Of a stretch of DNA of 64,000 nucleotides, positions 62,925-64,000 are shown one piece after another (position 1 is the first letter of the stretch; every line of letters begins with the position of its first letter). The notes below the pieces were generated by a model that was not told where the DNA came from, did not search any database, and saw nothing but the letters and a program-made list of their open reading frames with translations. The DNA comes from Paracoccus ravus. Its GTDB lineage: Bacteria > Pseudomonadota > Alphaproteobacteria > Rhodobacterales > Rhodobacteraceae. The stretch is taken from positions 89,361-153,360 of the forward strand of contig NZ_SDEB01000008.1 in the NCBI RefSeq assembly GCF_004522175.1, in the 5' to 3' direction. The position numbers were made by a program, and so were the translations under genes.

Positions 62925-63547
62925 CTGCGCAAGCCGAGGCGCTGCGCGCGCTGGCGCTGCGCCTCTTGCCCAAGGGATATGGTGTCGCGGTCTTGCCGAT
63001 GGCGATGCCGACGCCGGTCTTGCTTGCAGCCGAGCACGAGGTGGTGGCGCGGGCCGTGCCAAACCGGCGGCATGAATTCGCGGTGGGGCGTCTTTCCCTG
63101 CGTCTGGCACTGGCCGAGGCGGGTCAGCCGCTTGATCCCGACAGGCCGATCCTTCCCGACGCGGATCGCCGTCCGGACCTGCCTTTGGCGCGGCCAGCAA
63201 GCCTGTCTCATGCCGGCAGGTTTTGCATCGCCGTCGCGAGCCCCTTGGGCGGCCCCTCGATCGGCGTGGACCTCGAGCCCGAGGATACGGAGCCGATCCC
63301 GGGGCTGGGCCAGATGATCTCACCCTGCCGAATGCTGCCTCAGATGGATCCCCTGCTGGGATTTTGCGTCAAGGAGGCGATGTACAAGGCCCAGTTTCCC
63401 GTGACGCGCCGTATGCTGGATTTTGCCGATGTTCCCGTCGTGATCAGAGACCGACGCGCGAAAGGCTGTCTGGGACGCAGGTTGATTGCCGCCCGATGGG
63501 GCAGGGCGGCCGGGCATTACCTCGCCATCAGCCTGTGGCGCGGCTGA
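62921..63547 (+). CDS. 4'-Phosphopantetheinyl transferase (EntD/Sfp-like)
   Basis: Attaches phosphopantetheine from CoA to the carrier-domain serines of the PKS and NRPS. The 208-residue protein has the RxxEFxxGRLSxRxAL pattern (RRHEFAVGRLSLRLAL), SLSHAGRFCIAVAS, the metal motif IGVDLEPED and FCVKEAMYKAQF; the usual Trp of the last motif (WxxKEAxxK) is Phe. Its ATG overlaps the NRPS stop, so it is made with its substrates. It ends the operon. Confidence 0.93.
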   Translation: MTAQAEALRALALRLLPKGYGVAVLPMAMPTPVLLAAEHEVVARAVPNRRHEFAVGRLSLRLALAEAGQPLDPDRPILPDADRRPDLPLARPASLSHAGRFCIAVASPLGGPSIGVDLEPEDTEPIPGLGQMISPCRMLPQMDPLLGFCVKEAMYKAQFPVTRRMLDFADVPVVIRDRRAKGCLGRRLIAARWGRAAGHYLAISLWRG

Positions 63548-63897
63548 AAAGCGCCCCAGGCGCGCGGATTGCCTGATGTCATGGCGCTGGTGAAGGCGGG
63601 CGCGGGCCGAAGCCTCTATCCGGGCCAGATTGTTGCCCGAGGCTGGTCGCGAGAACGGGGCGTGCGCGGCCCACGGCCTTTATGATCACCAGCGGCAGGC
63701 CCTCGCAAGGCTGGGGTGAACAGAACATGTGCCGCGTCGATCCCGGACGCCCATGCGGTCATCCCAGCAGCCGGACCGAACGGCAAAACGGCCGACCGCT
63801 GCCATAGAGAAGGGACCTTGCGGAAGGTCGGACGGATCTCGACATTGCGTCATGTTCTGTTCAGGTCATGCTGATTGGTCTGGCCTGAACAACCGCT
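63548..63897. other. 350-bp stretch after the biosynthetic operon with no clear gene
   Basis: No frame longer than 60 codons with protein-like composition, no strong terminator and no repeat with defined ends. It may be non-coding or eroded. Confidence 0.4.
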
Positions 63898-64000
63898 TCA
63901 GGCGAGCGCCAAGGCACCCTGATGGCTTTTTGCATCCCAGATGGCCGTCGCGACCAGTTCCAGGATTAGAGACCAAAACGCCCGGAGATGGGCGAGGATC
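63898..64000 (-). CDS. Possible 3' end of a gene that enters from the right edge
   Basis: On the minus strand an open frame runs from the window edge for 33 sense codons to a TGA at 63898-63900. The translation (HLRAFWSLILELVATAIWD, then AKSHQGALALA) is helical and protein-like, but no family can be named. It could equally be chance. Confidence 0.3.
   Translation of the reverse strand, partial: ILAHLRAFWSLILELVATAIWDAKSHQGALALA

Noticed and set aside
60630..63323. 897-codon minus-strand open frame opposite the NRPS gene
   Set aside because: Arg/Gly/His/Gln-rich translation without motifs; the plus strand carries intact formyltransferase, adenylation and carrier motifs. Long antisense frames are common in GC-rich DNA.

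Overview
The window looks like a chromosomal segment from a GC-rich alphaproteobacterium of the Rhodobacteraceae, most like Paracoccus. The main clues are the secY-adk-rpsM-rpsK-rpoA-rplQ order with no rpsD, the L-malyl-CoA lyase, the BztABCD/AapJQMP-type amino-acid importer, the Pcs-type phosphatidylcholine synthase, an ATP12 F1-assembly chaperone and a LuxR/LuxI pair. The genus is an inference from gene content and order. I see no tRNA, rRNA, CRISPR array, insertion sequence or replication origin.

Layout. 1-3.9 kb: the end of the ribosomal/RNA polymerase alpha operon, with GC-rich hairpins in its larger gaps and a strong terminator. 4.1-5.5 kb: an acyl-homoserine-lactone quorum-sensing pair. 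5.5-9.6 kb: a tightly coupled run rarA-crcB-rluC-HAD phosphatase-ATP12. 9.8-14.4 kb: a general L-amino-acid ABC importer, followed by a small RTX-like acidic protein. 15.4-17.4 kb: D-amino-acid aminotransferase and L-malyl-CoA lyase, divergent. 17.5-28.9 kb: an MFS exporter and oligopeptide ABC importer (minus strand), DadA, a small membrane protein, a lipoprotein L,D-transpeptidase, a Lys-rich protein, a lytic transglycosylase and a peptide-binding protein. The recurring theme is peptides, D-amino acids and the cell wall. 28.9-33.6 kb: phosphatidylcholine synthase and the whole phosphorylated serine pathway (serB opposite serC-serA). 33.7-36.4 kb: a PP1-like phosphatase, HspQ, a gene-poor stretch and an RsbW/STAS pair. 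36.6-40.6 kb: the four-gene Anbu cluster (permuted ATP-grasp, alpha-E, transglutaminase-like, Anbu proteasome-type peptidase). 40.6-48.1 kb: mutS, an exported hydratase-fold protein and a second ABC importer. 48.3-50.8 kb: two glycosyltransferases.

The most unusual locus is 51.0-63.5 kb: a type I polyketide synthase (KS-AT-KR-DH-ACP-TE), a GT2 glycosyltransferase, a formyltransferase-NRPS with a luciferase-like monooxygenase inserted inside its adenylation domain, and a dedicated phosphopantetheinyl transferase. They overlap or nearly touch and so form one operon. A likely reading is that the last big enzyme is the starter module (formyl + glycine-like amino acid + oxidation), the PKS adds, reduces, dehydrates and releases one ketide unit, and the GT2 adds a sugar. 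I do not know a product for this arrangement.

Start codons were chosen from Shine-Dalgarno sites, stop/start overlaps and homologue length; alternatives are given where it matters. All family assignments come from reading motifs by eye, with no database search.
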